This document shows, piece after piece, positions 37,251-45,768 of a stretch of DNA of 64,000 nt. Each line of letters begins with the position of its first letter. The first letter of the stretch is position 1. The notes below the pieces were generated by a model that was not told the origin of the DNA, searched no databases, and worked only from the letters and a program-made list of their open reading frames with translations. The stretch is from Bacillota bacterium (GTDB lineage Bacteria; Bacillota; Clostridia; Lachnospirales; Lachnospiraceae). The translations under genes and the position numbers were made by a program. The DNA lies in assembly GCA_023411555.1 (NCBI GenBank), contig JAEYOQ010000026.1:1-64000 (forward strand), in the 5' to 3' direction.

Positions 37251-37904
37251 TTATTCCTCCTCAGGTTCTAGTATGATTAATTTTTCATTTATCGCTCTTA
37301 GCTCTGTTAAAATATCCTGACTCGTATTATCTGACATGGTCAACCAAATGGAGATTGGGATAGAGATAATGGCTATAATCGTTGCTATCACGGCAATAAT
37401 ATTGGCCGTATTGGCCTTTCGAATCGCGATTTCACCTTCTGTTAGAAATCCATGCTCGATAAATGCATCTAATTTAGGTACTATTTCATACTGTATATTC
37501 AGGTAGTCTGAATACTGGGTAAACAACTCAAGCTTTAGCTTTTTGTCCCTATCACAGAATAATAGTAAAGCTAGCTGCTTTTCCTTCTCACCCTTGATAA
37601 AATCCTTCTCTAGTAAAGCTTCCGACTGAAGCTTTTTAATCAGATTAATATATAATTTAATATCCTTTTCATCGACATCTACAAGTATCTCTTCCTCATC
37701 CGACACCTTTAAATTAGACTGCTTTAAATCATCCGGCTTTTTAATAATTTTTCGCCAATCCTCTTGGGTAAAACTTTGCTTTGGCAAATCATTGTTCTCC
37801 TCATCAAGCCACTTAAAAAATTGAAGCAGACTTAAAGGCTGTGTCCGTTGATTCACTCCTGTCATAGCCTTAATTATGTCTTTCTCCCTGTTGCTTAAAT
37901 ACAC
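37251..37904 (-). CDS. Single-pass membrane protein, first gene of the HEPN-NACHT operon
   Basis: A 217-residue protein of unknown family. The N-terminal 150 residues are soluble and helical, with a winged-helix-like feel (REKDIIKAMTGV; LQFFKWLDEE) and an acidic central stretch. One hydrophobic segment spans about 166-190, and a short charged tail with a possible helix (DILTELRAINEKLIILE) follows. Start is GTG with AGGAGG seven to eight bases upstream. It is first in the operon, 2 bp before the HEPN-NACHT gene. It could be a membrane anchor, a pore-type effector, or an inhibitor/sensor for the NACHT protein; sequence alone does not decide. Confidence 0.7.
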   Translation of the reverse strand: MYLSNREKDIIKAMTGVNQRTQPLSLLQFFKWLDEENNDLPKQSFTQEDWRKIIKKPDDLKQSNLKVSDEEEILVDVDEKDIKLYINLIKKLQSEALLEKDFIKGEKEKQLALLLFCDRDKKLKLELFTQYSDYLNIQYEIVPKLDAFIEHGFLTEGEIAIRKANTANIIAVIATIIAIISIPISIWLTMSDNTSQDILTELRAINEKLIILEPEEE

Positions 37905-37929
37905 TGTTTATCCTCCTCGTAAGCACCTT

Positions 37930-37960
37930 ATTATATGTATTTTACATAAGGTTTACATAA
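37930..37960 (-). promoter_or_regulatory. Promoter region of the HEPN-NACHT operon with a direct repeat
   Basis: Minus-strand TATAAT (37935-37930) lies about 25 bp before the GTG. Instead of a good -35 box there are two copies of TTATGTAAA (plus-strand TTTACATAA at 37941-37949 and 37952-37960), 11 bp apart, on the same helix face. This suggests an activator- or repressor-bound promoter. The rest of the 305-bp gap (37905-38209) holds only AT-rich DNA and the next terminator. Confidence 0.5.
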
Positions 37961-38155
37961 TGAAACCATTAATTGCATTTCAGCCTAATACTTATATTTA
38001 GACATTTTCTTACTCATAATTATAAGTAAATTGTCGGATAATTGCAACAAAACTATTGTAATTATGGTGTTATTTTAGGTATCGTCTGATATTCCCAGTT
38101 AATTTTTTACAAAACAAGAAATAGCCTTTTGACGCCCTACTCCTATTCGGAATAT

Positions 38156-38195
38156 AAAAAGACAGGAAGCAAACTGTTTATGTCTACTTCCTGTC
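38156..38195 (-). terminator. Terminator of the TetR-flavin reductase-DUF1295 operon
   Basis: Minus-strand GACAGGAAG (38195-38187) and CTTCCTGTC (38169-38161), perfect 9-bp stem, followed by TTTTTATA. Confidence 0.8.
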
Positions 38196-38209
38196 ACAAT
38201 GATCTCAAA

Positions 38210-39034
38210 TTATTTAATAAAATCCCAGTCTTTGAAGCTATAAAGTCTGGTAAAGGGGATAAGGATAGGCGTATTCTTAAAATATGCCTGATATTCCTTA
38301 CTCTGACCGTAATTCTTATTCTGCCGGAGCTCCAGCCGCTTTGCGCCGCTAATCATTACATATACGATTAGTAAATACCCCGTTATGGCTATAATCCACT
38401 GCCAGACTCCCTTCAATGCGCCAAAGCCGGAGAGGAACACACCTGTCCAAAAGAGTATCTCTCCGAAGTAATTAGGGCAGCGCACAAATTTATAGAGACC
38501 AATATCACAAAAGCGCTTGGGATTCTGCTTCTTTGCAGCACTTTTTTGCATATCCGAGACAGTCTCAACAACTAATGCCACAACCATGATGAAAGCTCCA
38601 ATCCAAGGAAGAATGCCTTGCTGTAGGTTGTTAGAAAGGCGATAGTAGATAGGTGAGGTCTGTGCCACATAAAGAGCTATCACACAAATCCAGATGGCGA
38701 ATTTAACGAATAGTGGCATCGGTTTTTCCGTACTAGTCGTCTCTTTAAGTGTATTCCGATAGGTTACACTTTTTATTTCCCTGACAAGTAAAAATCCACT
38801 CAAGCGTATGCCATATACGATTAATAAAAGGCATAGAGCCAAGCAGCCAAGGGACAAGGATTTACGAAACATGATGATTAGTGTAATACCCACTCCACTA
38901 ACTGCAAACCCATAACCAATCGAGAGAAAGTATACAAATTTATAAAAGCCTATGGCTGAAAGCACCCCACATACCAGTGCTAAGACCCACATCAATGGTG
39001 GAAATGCAAGATTCCATGCATCTAAAAAAGTCAT
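38210..39034 (-). CDS. DUF1295 / steroid-5-alpha-reductase-like membrane protein
   Basis: A 274-residue integral membrane protein with seven or so helices. The C-terminal signature is that of the DUF1295 and isoprenylcysteine-methyltransferase-like clan: QKSAAKKQNPKRFCDIGLYKFVRCPNYFGEILFWTG, then SGAKRLELRQNKNYG and EYQAYFKNTPILIP. Members modify lipids or sterol-like compounds; here the substrate is unknown. The ATG at 39034 has GGAGG six bases upstream, so I shorten the frame. It is last in a four-gene run headed by a TetR repressor. Confidence 0.8.
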   Translation of the reverse strand: MTFLDAWNLAFPPLMWVLALVCGVLSAIGFYKFVYFLSIGYGFAVSGVGITLIIMFRKSLSLGCLALCLLLIVYGIRLSGFLLVREIKSVTYRNTLKETTSTEKPMPLFVKFAIWICVIALYVAQTSPIYYRLSNNLQQGILPWIGAFIMVVALVVETVSDMQKSAAKKQNPKRFCDIGLYKFVRCPNYFGEILFWTGVFLSGFGALKGVWQWIIAITGYLLIVYVMISGAKRLELRQNKNYGQSKEYQAYFKNTPILIPFTRLYSFKDWDFIK

Positions 39035-39115
39035 TATATTCCTCCATTCTGCCATGGCCTGCGAAGTAGTAATGCAAGACAAATTCACAGGTTGAAAAAT
39101 TTCTGATTCTTCGAT

Positions 39116-39958
39116 TTAATAGCAGCTCTTGATATATTCTTTAAAGCTAAGCTTCCCATATTTATGATCAGCGACCATTTCCTCGGAAAGAGTCCACTTT
39201 GAAAACCGGATAACAGCCTCCTTTCCATTCTTTTTCTTCTTTGCTACTACAGCAAGAACAGTAAACAAGAACGCAGGTGCTCGCTTAATCACTACTGGTT
39301 TCCCTGCAGCTTCGAAGAACATACGGGCAATTTCTTCATAGGAATAAACTTCATTACCTCCGATATCATAGGTCCTGTTCTCATCCATCTTATGTAAAAG
39401 AATGAAGTCTGCAAGGTCTGTGGTATCAATCACATTGGCATGTACCGGTTTCTTTCCAAGAAGTGTCACCTTCCCCTTTTCAATCATTGGCATGAAAACC
39501 TTGGCGATATCGTAGAAATATCCGGTAGGACGGAATATGACATAACCTATCCCGCTTTTTTTAAGTTCCTGCTCAAAAAGATGCTTGGCATGGAGCATAG
39601 GTACCTTCGGGTCACCATCGGCTTTCAGTACAGAGATATAGACAAATTGCTTCACTCCAGAACCCTTGGCTTCCTCCAAAAGATTTAAATTCCCTTTATA
39701 ATCAATATCATAGTTTGTAACAGTTGTTGATGAGCTTGTTAGCCCTACGGTTGTAATAACCAGGTCTGCTCCAATGCAAAGACCATTGAGAGAAGCCTTC
39801 TTAGTGATATCAACCTTTTTGTATGTAACCTTCTCTTTCAGCTCAGGGATCTCTCGTATCACCATATCCACTGCGATAACCTCATGCCCTTCATGTACCA
39901 AGGCACGAAGTATATCACTACCTAGCTTTCCGCACGCTCCGGCAAGTACTACTTTCAT
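39116..39958 (-). CDS. NmrA-like NAD(P)-binding epimerase/oxidoreductase
   Basis: A 280-residue atypical short-chain dehydrogenase. It begins MKVVLAGACGKLGSDIL, giving the Rossmann glycines G7, G10 and G13, and keeps the D-x-x-K-segment (YKKVDITKKASLNGL) and a VYISVLKADGD loop in place of the catalytic YxxxK. The missing tyrosine places it among NmrA-like proteins that bind NAD(P) or act as quinone reductases or regulators. Start at 39958 is supported by GGAG seven bases upstream. It probably works with the flavin reductase-like and DUF1295 genes. Confidence 0.8.
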   Translation of the reverse strand: MKVVLAGACGKLGSDILRALVHEGHEVIAVDMVIREIPELKEKVTYKKVDITKKASLNGLCIGADLVITTVGLTSSSTTVTNYDIDYKGNLNLLEEAKGSGVKQFVYISVLKADGDPKVPMLHAKHLFEQELKKSGIGYVIFRPTGYFYDIAKVFMPMIEKGKVTLLGKKPVHANVIDTTDLADFILLHKMDENRTYDIGGNEVYSYEEIARMFFEAAGKPVVIKRAPAFLFTVLAVVAKKKKNGKEAVIRFSKWTLSEEMVADHKYGKLSFKEYIKSCY

Positions 39959-40047
39959 AATCTCACTCCTATCTCTTCCATATATCAATATGATAACAAA
40001 TATTTAAAGGCAAGGTAATTCGATGATATTACTTCCTATTTTCCCGA

Positions 40048-40974
40048 TTACTCCGCTTTTTCTTTTGCCCGTTTATCATTGATAATCTTCATATGCTCTG
40101 CTGTAATCAATGTAACATTATTTTCCTTAGCCCAGGCAACACAGCCCTTCAGTGCAGTCGGAAGAAATATTCGAGGTACTTTTACCAAGGTCGCACAGGC
40201 GTCATCCGTAAACTTCACCACATCATCGATACGGTCTGCGGCATAACGTACGGAATCAATCGATGCCTCACGTATGGGCAAAAGCTCAGCGTGGGGCCGA
40301 CGAAATCGAGTATACCAGAAGTTTTTACTATCACGATAGCCATAATCAACAGGTACACTAGGAAAAGCACTTGACCTGACACCATCTACGATGGCTCTAT
40401 AATATTTTTCTTTTATTAGGATCTTGTCTATCCGGAGGATGAAATGCGCTCCAAACCTAGATGTAATGCCATTGAAATCATGATATGGCGGCTCATAGCC
40501 GTCTAGATAGCCTGGCACATCTACCTCCGCCCCGTCTAGCTCACGCATCCATGTGCATTCAAATACCTGAAATGCTTCCCCTACCACTTTAGGGTACAAC
40601 TCATCGGGATGGTCCTTCACCATCTGTCCGTCTTCAAGAGTAAAGATACAATTCTTCATCTTCTCCTCGGGCTTATCGCCGGGGAAACCAAGGCGTACTG
40701 CCTCCTTAAAATACTTCTTCTTATCCGGTATAAAATTAAGGCTGCACTTGCCGTTTCGTAAGAGATGCTGGGCCGTATTGGATGAGTTCCGTGCACAAAG
40801 CAGCATAGCATAATAATCCTTGCCTGCAACATAATAGGGCTGTACCAGTGAATACGATCCCAAAGAAGTGGAGCCATCCTCTGCTATTGTACCGATCAAT
40901 ACGGTAGGCATCGGAAAGAATGCAGAGGTTTGATAAAAGTTATCTACGATTCTTAAATTCTTGAAACTACTCAT
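40048..40974 (-). CDS. Flavin reductase-like FMN-binding protein
   Basis: A 308-residue protein with a split-barrel flavin reductase-like domain in its first 200 residues (FFPMPTVLIGTIAEDGSTSLGSYS, then CARNSSNTAQHLLRNGKCSLNFIP). The C-terminal extension (about 200-308) carries a predicted helix pair. The fold reduces or binds FMN; the partner and substrate are unknown. AAGGAGGGG precedes the ATG at 40974. It is the second gene after tetR in a putative autoregulated operon. Confidence 0.82.
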   Translation of the reverse strand: MSSFKNLRIVDNFYQTSAFFPMPTVLIGTIAEDGSTSLGSYSLVQPYYVAGKDYYAMLLCARNSSNTAQHLLRNGKCSLNFIPDKKKYFKEAVRLGFPGDKPEEKMKNCIFTLEDGQMVKDHPDELYPKVVGEAFQVFECTWMRELDGAEVDVPGYLDGYEPPYHDFNGITSRFGAHFILRIDKILIKEKYYRAIVDGVRSSAFPSVPVDYGYRDSKNFWYTRFRRPHAELLPIREASIDSVRYAADRIDDVVKFTDDACATLVKVPRIFLPTALKGCVAWAKENNVTLITAEHMKIINDKRAKEKAE

Positions 40975-41019
40975 ATTCCCCTCCTTACTGCGCATCTCTG
41001 ATGCGCAACCATATCCTTA

Positions 41020-41556
41020 TTATCTAGCATAGTTAAATAAACGGTCAAAAATAGCCGCTAAGGGCTTAAAATCACTTTGCTTAATGGCTGCAAGCAATAG
41101 ATTTTCCGCTATAAAGGCTTCAAGAAACTTGTCTTCGGTAACCTGAAAGCGAAGGAGCAGAAAATGTATCAATTCTGTCAGTTGGTTAAGTAAAAGCTCA
41201 TGCCGCTTGGTATACTCAGCTGCAAATTGGCTGGTCAATGAAAACTGTGACCAAACTCCTCTGTATAGGGAAGAAAAACTATCAATTTCTTTATATATGA
41301 CATGTAACCCTTCCGTGATTGACTCTGACGTACCTAAGCCCTGTCGCATGGCAGCGAGTGTCTCGTTCCAATCCTTTAGCATGACGGATGCAGCGAGTAT
41401 ATCCTTTGAAGTATAGTAATTGTAAATAGTACCAACCGCAATGCCGCATTTTTTGGCAACAGAGCGTATCGTAAAACCACTGTAATCTGATGCAAGCAGC
41501 TCACATTTTGCTGTTTCGAGTATTCTTTCTTGTACATTTTCGATCTGCTTTGGCAT
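41020..41556 (-). CDS. TetR-family repressor
   Basis: A 178-residue regulator. The N-terminal helix-turn-helix includes DYSGFTIRSVAKKCGIAVGTIYNYYTSKDILAA with the classic GTIYNYY; the C-terminal ligand domain is divergent. Its promoter overlaps a 28-bp palindrome, so autoregulation is expected. The next three genes follow in the same direction with gaps of 45, 89 and 81 bp and share one clear terminator, so they are the likely regulon. An unknown hydrophobic or quinone-like compound is a reasonable inducer. Confidence 0.9.
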   Translation of the reverse strand: MPKQIENVQERILETAKCELLASDYSGFTIRSVAKKCGIAVGTIYNYYTSKDILAASVMLKDWNETLAAMRQGLGTSESITEGLHVIYKEIDSFSSLYRGVWSQFSLTSQFAAEYTKRHELLLNQLTELIHFLLLRFQVTEDKFLEAFIAENLLLAAIKQSDFKPLAAIFDRLFNYAR

Positions 41557-41595
41557 ACTTAATAACCCCTCCGCTGGCCTTGGCTATCTTAAGTC

Positions 41596-41623
41596 ACTTT
41601 ATATGAACGTGTTCATATAAAGT
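41596..41623. promoter_or_regulatory. TetR operator palindrome
   Basis: ACTTTATATGAAC (41596-41608) and GTTCATATAAAGT (41611-41623) form 13-bp perfect arms around a 2-bp centre. It overlaps the -10 box and the expected transcription start of the tetR promoter. Confidence 0.85.
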
Positions 41624-41649
41624 ATAATGCTTTGTTTAAAAAATATCAA
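41621..41649 (-). promoter_or_regulatory. Promoter of the tetR operon
   Basis: Minus-strand TTGATA (41649-41644), 17-base spacer, TATACT (41626-41621). Confidence 0.75.
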
Positions 41650-41670
41650 TCTATACCTGCTTAATAATAG

Positions 41671-41708
41671 AAAAAAAAACAGTCCGACATGGCGTGTTCG
41701 GACTGTTT
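41671..41708 (-). terminator. Terminator of the YHYH protein gene
   Basis: Minus-strand AAACAGTCCGA (41708-41698) and TCGGACTGTTT (41687-41677), 11-bp perfect stem, followed by a run of T. Confidence 0.8.
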
Positions 41709-41721
41709 CGATATGTATTCT

Positions 41722-42246
41722 TTAGTCATAATTAATATCCAATGCCTTTAATACTTCTTTCCCGATGATTCCATCAACTTCTAAACCATTATCTTCTTGA
41801 TAGCTTTTTAAGGCTTTTTTCGTTTTCTTACCCATACTGCCATCGACTTTTCCACAATCATACCCAAATTTATTCAAGGCCTTCTGAACTTTCTTGATAA
41901 TCGATTTTGTAATCTTTAACTCATCTGATTTTTCTGCACTTGCTTCAGCAGTGGAACTACTCTTATTTGATGTCTTATCTGTTATAGTACTTTTTGTCTT
42001 TGAAGATGTACTATAGGGACATTCACCATTTTCATGCAAGTGTGGCGGATTACCACCGCAATGATAATGATAAGATCCTAGACCACTCTTGTTCTTGTTG
42101 TCTTTATGACCGCCACTGGAATCTGTTCTGCCTGAATGTGCTTCTACGGTATTCGTAATGAATGAAGTATTAAATATCATGTCTACATTTGCAAGTAACA
42201 AACTGATTAGCAATAACCCTACAAAAAGCTTCTTAATAACTCTCAT
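41722..42246 (-). CDS. Secreted YHYH-domain protein with peptidoglycan-binding domain
   Basis: A 174-residue exported protein. A signal peptide (about 1-30, KKLFVGLLLISLLLANV) is followed by the YHYH motif in GLGSYHYHCGGNPPHLHENG, where clustered histidines and cysteines suggest metal binding, then a serine/threonine/lysine-rich linker. A C-terminal peptidoglycan-binding domain (about 112-174) has the repeat KVQKALNKFGYDCGKVDG...ALKSYQEDNGLEVDGIIG. It probably attaches to the cell wall. The role of the YHYH part is unknown. The ATG has AGGG seven bases upstream; the gene ends at its own terminator. Confidence 0.85.
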   Translation of the reverse strand: MRVIKKLFVGLLLISLLLANVDMIFNTSFITNTVEAHSGRTDSSGGHKDNKNKSGLGSYHYHCGGNPPHLHENGECPYSTSSKTKSTITDKTSNKSSSTAEASAEKSDELKITKSIIKKVQKALNKFGYDCGKVDGSMGKKTKKALKSYQEDNGLEVDGIIGKEVLKALDINYD

Positions 42247-42452
42247 ACAACGCCCTACCCTTCTTATAATAATTTATTATTAAATTCTCATTACCTGTTC
42301 CCATTATATCTTTCATGATTTCAGTTCAACAGTGATTCCTATGATTTCCACATCGATCGACTATTTCTGCTATATTATACCATGTATTTGGTAAGAGCGC
42401 ATTTATTTTGTAATATTTTGTTTGATTAAGCAGTTTCGGGTCTACATAACCA

Positions 42453-43064
42453 TCACCATTTGTACCCACATTTTTTACATTGCATTGTTTTACCTATTTT
42501 AGAGCTAGCCAGACCAACTGTAGCTACACTAACTGCTCTGTTAAGTGTCGATATCGATGAAGTATTTGTTGATCCACAATTAGGACATTTTATTTTCCTT
42601 GCTTCAATCGCTCGTTGTCTTACAATAGCGTCATCCTCTTCTTTTATTATTAACTCCTTATATTTATTAAAATCCTCTAATGATAAATTATACCTTTCGA
42701 CCCTCGCTTTATAATTGCGAGAATAAAAATATACAGGAACACCTATTATAAAAAAAATAGATAACAACCATTCTCCCTCTGACGCTTTTCCTTCCAAATC
42801 CATGGGAATATATAGATATACAAATGATACTAATATGAAAAATATTATCATGATTATTATAAATACTATACTTATCTTTGGTTTTTTTGGCATTGATATC
42901 CTTTCTAGTCTTTTCTGCATTTTTTCATTCATTTCTCTTTGGTTTTTTTCTTCTTGTATCTTTTTATCAAAATAAGACTTGATACCAAATCCACAATTAG
43001 GGCACATATCTGCTTGATCACTTATATTTTCTTTACCGCATTCTGGACAGTTAATCAATGCCAT
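42453..43064 (-). CDS. Membrane protein with two zinc ribbons
   Basis: A 203-residue protein. It starts with a zinc ribbon (INCPECGKEN...DMCPNCGFG, four cysteines), then a basic coiled helix (about 30-60), two membrane helices (about 68-90 and 100-118), another charged helix, and a second zinc ribbon at the C-terminus (IKCPNCGSTNTSS...MQCKKCGYKW). Proteins of this layout are frequent in Firmicutes and of unknown function. The ATG at 43064 lies after GGGGG at normal spacing; the longer frame is rejected. Confidence 0.75.
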   Translation of the reverse strand: MALINCPECGKENISDQADMCPNCGFGIKSYFDKKIQEEKNQREMNEKMQKRLERISMPKKPKISIVFIIIMIIFFILVSFVYLYIPMDLEGKASEGEWLLSIFFIIGVPVYFYSRNYKARVERYNLSLEDFNKYKELIIKEEDDAIVRQRAIEARKIKCPNCGSTNTSSISTLNRAVSVATVGLASSKIGKTMQCKKCGYKW

Positions 43065-43183
43065 CTTTGATCCCCCACTATACATTATCTGTTAACTATT
43101 GATGTATTCTTGTAAGTATTTATACTTACTAGAATAGGATATTTTGCAATCAATTATTCACTTAAAAAATTTACTTAACATAG

Positions 43184-43228
43184 AAAAAACCTGCATTCAT
43201 CACAACCTTCAGCTGTGATAAATGCAGG
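43184..43228 (-). terminator. Terminator of yebC
   Basis: Minus-strand stem of 15 positions with one mismatch (43228-43214 and 43204-43190), GC-rich base CCTGCATT, followed by six T. Confidence 0.8.
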
Positions 43229-43341
43229 ATTAGAAGTACCCTTCATTTTCTATTAAACTCGCCAGTACATCATAACTGGTGAACCTTTTATCTTACTAAA
43301 TATAAAAACCCCTTATTCTAAGCCTATTTTAGCCTTTCAAC

Positions 43342-44070
43342 TTACTCATCCCAATTGTGCCACACTTCCTGTACATCATCATCCTCGTCCAGTAAGTCAA
43401 GGATACGGTTCATCATCTTGATGTCCTGTTCATCCTTAAGCTCTACCCAGGTTTGAGGTATCATGGTGACATCTGCCTGGATCATGGGAATACCCGCCTT
43501 CTCCAGTGCTTCTCTTACTGCACTGAAATCATCAGGGTTAGTTAATACCTCGAAGCTGTCCTCTTCTTCAGCGAAGTCCTCGGCGCCAGCATCCAAAGCA
43601 AGCATCATCAGATCGTCTGCCTTCATATCACATTCTTCTCTATCGATGATAATCTGGCCCTTCTTATCGAACATGAAGGATACGCAGCCGATGGAACCAA
43701 CATTACCGTTACCCTTTGTGAAGGCATTACGTACATTACCGGCCGTTCTATTCTTGTTATCAGTTAAAGCCTCTACAATAATAGCTGTTCCATTGGGGCC
43801 ATATCCCTCATAGGTTACGGTTTCATAGTTAACAGCATTGGCATCTCCGGCAGCCTTCTTAATACTGCGATCAATTGTATCATTGGGCATATTATTGGAT
43901 TTTGCCTTAGCGATGATATCCTTTAAGCGGCTGTTTACATTCGGATCTGGTCCGCCTTCCTTTACGGCAACGGCGATCTCACGTCCCAGCTTTGTAAAGA
44001 TCTTTCCTTTTACTGCATCGTTTTTCTCTTTTTTATGTTTGATGTTCGCAAATTTCGAATGTCCTGACAT
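43342..44070 (-). CDS. yebC: YebC/PmpR-family protein
   Basis: A 242-residue protein with the family opening MSGHSKFANIKHKKEKND and the three-domain YebC layout, including VTYEGYGPNGTAIIVEALTDN and a C-terminal DVQEVWHNWDE. Members act as DNA-binding regulators or, in the ribosome-associated branch, help translation through proline-rich stretches. AAAGGAG precedes the ATG. It stands alone with its own terminator, directly next to argR where many clostridia have recN. Confidence 0.92.
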   Translation of the reverse strand: MSGHSKFANIKHKKEKNDAVKGKIFTKLGREIAVAVKEGGPDPNVNSRLKDIIAKAKSNNMPNDTIDRSIKKAAGDANAVNYETVTYEGYGPNGTAIIVEALTDNKNRTAGNVRNAFTKGNGNVGSIGCVSFMFDKKGQIIIDREECDMKADDLMMLALDAGAEDFAEEEDSFEVLTNPDDFSAVREALEKAGIPMIQADVTMIPQTWVELKDEQDIKMMNRILDLLDEDDDVQEVWHNWDE

Positions 44071-44403
44071 CTTAATTCTCCTTTATACTTTATTTTAGTA
44101 CAACTTTTCATAATTCTTATTCTTCTCATTAAATACTATTATGATAAAAGGAGTTTTATTTCTCCATATCCTGATATGTAATATATATGGCACCTATACT
44201 GCCAATAACCTTAAATATTTTATCATCCTTTGCTCACTTCGGCAAGAAAAATTTATGAAGCCCCCAATGTCTTTCTATCCGATGGGTTACCATGATACAT
44301 ACCGAAAGCAATCTTCGTGATCTTTCTATTGTGGTAAAATAAGCAATAGCCAGATTAACGGGTAATCTGGCCATTAAATTACTCTATTAAGTTGTTATCT
44401 TAA
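44071..44403. other. Intergenic region between yebC and argR
   Basis: 333 bp without a supported gene. It contains a GCCAGATTA/TAATCTGGC hairpin near argR (listed separately). I see no recN remnant or other frame here. Confidence 0.6.
44349..44371 (-). terminator. Possible terminator after argR
   Basis: GCCAGATTA (44349-44357) and TAATCTGGC (44363-44371), 9-bp perfect stem with a 5-base loop. The following minus-strand sequence is T-poor (TATTGCTTATTT), so strength is uncertain. Confidence 0.5.
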
Positions 44404-44859
44404 TTATTCTGCATTTATTAATTTACTTAGCTTCTCCATAACCTGTACCGTCTCTTCGGTGGTACGGATGGCACACATAATGGTATCATCACCTGCGATA
44501 CAGCCAACGATACTATTCATCTGCAAGGCGTCCAGTGCTGCTGCCACCGCCATCGCCATTCCGGGTACCGTCTTCACTACCATGATATTCTGAGCCATAT
44601 CCATGGAGACAAAACCATCTCTAAGTACTCGTGTATATTTCTCACTCATACCCGGTTCGGTCTTTTGAAGAACGATGTATTTCTGTCTTCCGCCATCTAC
44701 GGCTACCTTGGTAAGCTTAAGCTCTCTGATATCTCTCGACACCGTTGCCTGCGTTACGTTATAGCCATCCTTCATGAGACGCTCTGCCAATTCCTCCTGC
44801 GTCTCAATATCATACTTATTAATTAATTCTATGATCTTGCTTTGTCTGCTGATCTTCAT
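44404..44859 (-). CDS. argR: Arginine repressor ArgR
   Basis: A 151-residue protein of normal family length. The N-terminal winged helix contains ETQEELAERLMKDGYNVTQATVSRDIRELKL, and the C-terminal oligomerisation/arginine-binding domain the conserved GCIAGDDTIMCAI. It senses arginine and controls arginine biosynthesis and catabolism. It follows nadK by 39 bp at the end of the conserved dxs-tlyA-nadK block. GGGA lies close upstream of the ATG. Confidence 0.95.
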   Translation of the reverse strand: MKISRQSKIIELINKYDIETQEELAERLMKDGYNVTQATVSRDIRELKLTKVAVDGGRQKYIVLQKTEPGMSEKYTRVLRDGFVSMDMAQNIMVVKTVPGMAMAVAAALDALQMNSIVGCIAGDDTIMCAIRTTEETVQVMEKLSKLINAE

Positions 44860-44898
44860 TTTACTTCCCAGTGCCTTTCTGTATTAATAACGATTCTC

Positions 44899-45768
44899 TC
44901 AATCTCCGTCTTTGCCAAGCTTGGATCTTAGAACCTCATAGATTCCGGTATTATTCAGCTTGATCAATTTCGTATTGTACTCAGCCTTCTTCATTAGGAT
45001 CACATCATCCGTGCCCAGGTCAATCACTTTGTTGCCATCAAAGGTTACAATTGCCTCTGCTTCCTGTGTCTTCTTACTCTTGCCAACAACTACCTTAATA
45101 GTGTCCTCGGCGGATACGATAATACTCCTCGGACTTAACGAATGTGGACAGATCGGTGTTATTACCATGACACCGGCAGATGCCATAACTATAGGACCTC
45201 CGGCAGATAAATTATATGCCGTTGAACCGGTCGGTGTCGATATAATCACTCCGTCTCCCCGAAAATTATCAACCAGGATGTCATTCACATAGATCCCAAG
45301 ACTGATAATTCTTGAAAATCCCTTTCTGGCAATTACAACATCATTGAGTGCGTAGCCCATCGTCCGTTCTGGGATTGGCAAATGCTTCGAATCATGAATC
45401 ACATTTGCTTCAATCATAATTCGATTCTCGATATGGTAATCGTTTTGAAATAATCTCTCTAATGCTTCCGGAACGTGATGCTCCTCAATCTCTGCCAAAA
45501 AGCCTAAGGTTCCCATATTCACTCCCAGAATAGGTATGTTATATGTCATCAGATCATTTGCAGTCTGAATGATTGTCCCATCTCCACCCAGAACGATAGC
45601 ACAATCGATATCCTTTGGGACAGTAACCGGACCGGCTTCCTCCTGTACGGAAGATACTCTTGACAGGAAGACCTGCTTACCTGCTTTCTCTATCAAAGTT
45701 ACAATCCTTGTTGTGACACGCAGATCTGTATCCTTCTCTCTATTCGTAATAATTAAAAATCTGTCCAT
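44899..45768 (-). CDS. nadK: NAD kinase
   Basis: A 289-residue ATP-NAD kinase that makes NADP. It shows the GGDGT motif (AIVLGGDGTIIQTAND), the NE/D-type GVNMGTLGFLAEIE and the glycine-rich GSTAYNLSAGGPIV. I start at MDRFLIITNREKD (45768), the natural family beginning; the frame opens further upstream without a good site. It is located between tlyA and argR as in other clostridia, where recN usually follows. Confidence 0.93.
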   Translation of the reverse strand: MDRFLIITNREKDTDLRVTTRIVTLIEKAGKQVFLSRVSSVQEEAGPVTVPKDIDCAIVLGGDGTIIQTANDLMTYNIPILGVNMGTLGFLAEIEEHHVPEALERLFQNDYHIENRIMIEANVIHDSKHLPIPERTMGYALNDVVIARKGFSRIISLGIYVNDILVDNFRGDGVIISTPTGSTAYNLSAGGPIVMASAGVMVITPICPHSLSPRSIIVSAEDTIKVVVGKSKKTQEAEAIVTFDGNKVIDLGTDDVILMKKAEYNTKLIKLNNTGIYEVLRSKLGKDGD

